Assembly: GCA_046496815.1 (NCBI GenBank)
Contig: JAWOGN010000197.1
Span: 1 to 8,053, forward strand
Length of the DNA: 8,053 bases
DNA from: JAWOGN01 sp046496815
Lineage (GTDB): Bacteria > Desulfobacterota > DSM-4660 > Desulfatiglandales > Desulfatiglandaceae
Reading direction: 5' to 3'
Part shown: positions 5,947 to 8,053 of the stretch, in pieces
Layout: each line of letters opens with the position of its first letter
Position numbering within the stretch: position 1 is the first letter of the stretch
The notes under the pieces: generated by a model
What the model was told of the DNA's origin: nothing
The model's database searches: none
Seen by the model: only the letters and a program-made list of their open reading frames with translations
Program-made: the position numbers and the translations under genes

Positions 5947-6089
5947 GGTGAATGCTGAATCGCACGAATAACATAAATTCTCTCTGAACAGGTTTTCACT
6001 TCCGTTCCTGCACTTCGGTTTTCTTGCCAGCTCAGCGCTTATCGGGATCTGTTCCATCGTATTGCATATTTCATTTCTTGTTCCTTTTC

Positions 6090-8053
6090 TCAAAGGCGAT
6101 CAAACAAAAGCTCCTTTTCCATCTCCGTCACCTTGAGCGTAATTTTCATAACTGAATCAGGGTTGAGAGACATGGAATCTATTCCTTCTTTCACCAAGAA
6201 CTCCGCAAACTCCGGATAATCACTCGGCGCCTGTCCGCATAGACCACTGTGGCGATGGTTTCGCTTGGCGCCCTGAACGGCCATGGAAACCACCTTCATC
6301 ACGCCAGGGTCCCGCTCATCGAATTCATGGGCCACCAGTTCTGAATCGCGGTCAACCCCCAGGGTGAGTTGTGTTAAGTCATTGGAACCGATTGAAAAGC
6401 CGTCAAATAACTTGCTGAACGCATCAATCAGCATGACGTTGTTGGGAATTTCACACATCATATACACTTCAAGGCCATTTTCCCCTTGTTTCAGACCGTT
6501 TTTGGCCATCTCAGCCAGAACTTTTTCACCTTCATGCACCCGCCGGCAAAAAGGAATCATGACGATAAGATTAATTAACCCCATCTCATTCCGCACCCGT
6601 TTCATGGCCTTGCACTCAAGCTTAAAGCCTTCCCGATAACGCGCATCATAGTATCGGGAGGCCCCGCGGAAACCCAGCATGGGGTTGTCTTCTTTCGGTT
6701 CGAAATACGCGCCGCCCATGAGGCTCGCATATTCATTGGTTTTAAAATCGCTCATTCGCACGATCACCGGCTTCGGGTAAAAGGCCGCCGCGATTGTCCC
6801 CACCCCCTGAGCCAGTTTCTCCACGAAATAGCTCGCATTATTCTCATAACCGGATGTAAGTTCATTTATTCGTTTCTTCACCTCCGGATCCAGAACTTTC
6901 TCCGGATGCAACAGAGCCATGGGATGAACCTTTATGTAACTGTTGATAATAAATTCCATCCGTGCCAGACCGACACCGTCATTGGGAATCATCGATAGAG
7001 AAAATGCCTCTTCAGGATTCCCAAGGTTCATCATGATTTTTGTTTTGGGGCGCTTCAAATCATTGAGGCTGAGTCTTTCCACATGAAAGGGCAGAACTCC
7101 ATCATATACGATCCCCGCGTCACCCTCTGCACAACTGACCGTCACCTCCTGCGTAGTACGAATTTTCTCTGTGGCGTCCTCTGTGCCCACCACGGCAGGA
7201 ATGCCCAGTTCACGGCTGACAATGGCTGCATGGCAGGTCCTTCCACCTCTATTTGTGACAATAGCTGCAGCCGTTTTCATTACAGGTTCCCAATCGGGTG
7301 TGGTGGTATCGGCGACAAGGACCTCTCCCGGTCTAAATTCAGAAAGATGGGCCACATCCGGGATGATATGGGCTTTGCCCGACGCAATCTTTTCTCCCAC
7401 ACTCCGACCCGTTGACAATATGGGTCTCTTCGCATCCAAGCAGTAAGTCTCAAGCACATCCATGGCCCTTTGAGACTGAACTGTTTCAGGCCTGGCCTGA
7501 ACGATAAGCAATTCTCCAGTTAGGCCGTCTTTCGCCCATTCAATGTCCATGGGCCGCTTTACCTGCGCCTTTTTTGAATAGTGGTTTTCAATGGCGATCG
7601 CATAGCCGGCCAATGTCAGGATGTCCTCATCAGTCATACAGAATCGTCTACTGTCGACCTCAGGTACCGGGACATTTCGTGTCAATACTTTTGAGTCGCC
7701 ACGGCCATAAATCATTTTCAACTCTTTGTTTCCAATACTCTTTCTGATTATGGCATTGTATCCTTGGTTGAAAGTCGGCTTAAAGACATAGCATTCATCA
7801 GGATTCACCGCTCCCTGAACAATGTTTTCCCCCAACCCATAGGACCCGGTGATAAAGACCACATCCCGGAAGCCTGTCTCTGTGTCTAGGGTAAACATCA
7901 CACCGCTCGTGGCCAGGTCTGAACGCACCATCTTCATAACACCAATCGAAAGGCCGACCTTGAAGTGGTCAAAGTTGTTGTCTATACGATAGGATATGGC
8001 TCGGTCGGTGAACAATGAGGCAAAGCATTTGAGGCAGGCTTCCTTTAGGGAAT
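6090..8053 (-). CDS. ppsA: Phosphoenolpyruvate synthase (pyruvate, water dikinase), 5'-truncated by window edge
   Basis: This enzyme converts pyruvate, ATP and water to PEP, AMP and phosphate, the entry into gluconeogenesis from pyruvate. About 653 codons lie in the window. The frame stays open to the right edge through residues matching the PpsA A-S-L-F-T-D-R-A-I stretch, so TTG at 8015 is not the start and roughly 140-150 N-terminal residues are missing. Visible parts are the end of the ATP-binding domain (M-D-I-E-W and V-Q-A-R-P-E-T), the phosphohistidine domain with G-G-R-T-C-H-A-A (catalytic His at 7230-7232), and the C-terminal PEP/pyruvate barrel. The barrel has G-F-R-G-A-S-R-Y, M-C-E-I-P-N-N, G-S-N-D-L-T-Q-L-T-L-G and C-G-Q-A-P-S-D, whose Cys (6237-6239) matches the catalytic acid/base cysteine of the family. 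The A-P-S-D form rather than pyruvate phosphate dikinase motifs identifies PEP synthase. The stop at 6090 leaves 154 bases before the ZIP gene. Confidence 0.96.
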   Translation of the reverse strand, partial: SLKEACLKCFASLFTDRAISYRIDNNFDHFKVGLSIGVMKMVRSDLATSGVMFTLDTETGFRDVVFITGSYGLGENIVQGAVNPDECYVFKPTFNQGYNAIIRKSIGNKELKMIYGRGDSKVLTRNVPVPEVDSRRFCMTDEDILTLAGYAIAIENHYSKKAQVKRPMDIEWAKDGLTGELLIVQARPETVQSQRAMDVLETYCLDAKRPILSTGRSVGEKIASGKAHIIPDVAHLSEFRPGEVLVADTTTPDWEPVMKTAAAIVTNRGGRTCHAAIVSRELGIPAVVGTEDATEKIRTTQEVTVSCAEGDAGIVYDGVLPFHVERLSLNDLKRPKTKIMMNLGNPEEAFSLSMIPNDGVGLARMEFIINSYIKVHPMALLHPEKVLDPEVKKRINELTSGYENNASYFVEKLAQGVGTIAAAFYPKPVIVRMSDFKTNEYASLMGGAYFEPKEDNPMLGFRGASRYYDARYREGFKLECKAMKRVRNEMGLINLIVMIPFCRRVHEGEKVLAEMAKNGLKQGENGLEVYMMCEIPNNVMLIDAFSKLFDGFSIGSNDLTQLTLGVDRDSELVAHEFDERDPGVMKVVSMAVQGAKRNHRHSGLCGQAPSDYPEFAEFLVKEGIDSMSLNPDSVMKITLKVTEMEKELLFDRL

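Noticed and set aside
359..8015. Many plus-strand and alternative-frame ORFs of 60 to 140 codons inside the main genes
   Set aside because: They are shadows of strongly supported minus-strand genes with conserved motifs, and none shows its own domain, good ribosome site or protein-like pattern.

Overview
This 8,053-base window reads as ordinary bacterial chromosome with every convincing gene on the minus strand. I describe it in the direction of transcription, from right to left. The gene set is a PEP synthase very close to the bacterial/archaeal anaerobe type, a ferredoxin with two 4Fe-4S clusters, an AmmeMemoRadiSam-type radical SAM enzyme and a HypE-like AIR-synthase-fold protein. A soluble PAS histidine kinase carries a cysteine motif common in Desulfobacterota-like bacteria. 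Together these suggest an anaerobic bacterium, plausibly a sulfate reducer or syntroph of the former Deltaproteobacteria. That placement is inference from gene content only; there is no rRNA or other phylogenetic marker here.

Layout: a 5'-truncated phosphoenolpyruvate synthase (ppsA, running off the right edge) is followed by a ZIP-family metal transporter, a small 2x[4Fe-4S] ferredoxin, a universal stress protein, a HypE-like protein lacking the C-terminal cysteine of true HypE, the radical SAM enzyme of the AmmeMemoRadiSam family, and a cytosolic PAS-HisKA-HATPase histidine kinase. At the left edge I add a 50-codon, cysteine-rich small gene candidate (57-209).

The genes do not overlap. Gaps of about 90 to 290 bases separate them, so they look like several short transcription units rather than one tight operon. 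Structure in the gaps supports this: a composite inverted repeat directly after the stress-protein gene, a second hairpin with a T tract after it, a GC-rich hairpin between the transporter and the ferredoxin, and weak sigma-70-like promoter matches upstream of the kinase and of the small left-hand ORF. No gap exceeds 300 bases. I see no tRNA, rRNA, CRISPR array, insertion sequence, phage gene or attachment site.

How the genes might work together is only partly visible. PEP synthase would feed gluconeogenesis from pyruvate, and the ferredoxin could supply low-potential electrons, for instance to the radical SAM enzyme. The pairing of a radical SAM enzyme with a cysteine-less HypE-like protein is the most suggestive functional association, but without an AMMECR1 or Memo homologue in the window it remains a hypothesis. 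I did not find a clear previously undescribed system. The best candidates for follow-up are the cysteine-rich small ORF and the HypE-like/radical SAM pair.
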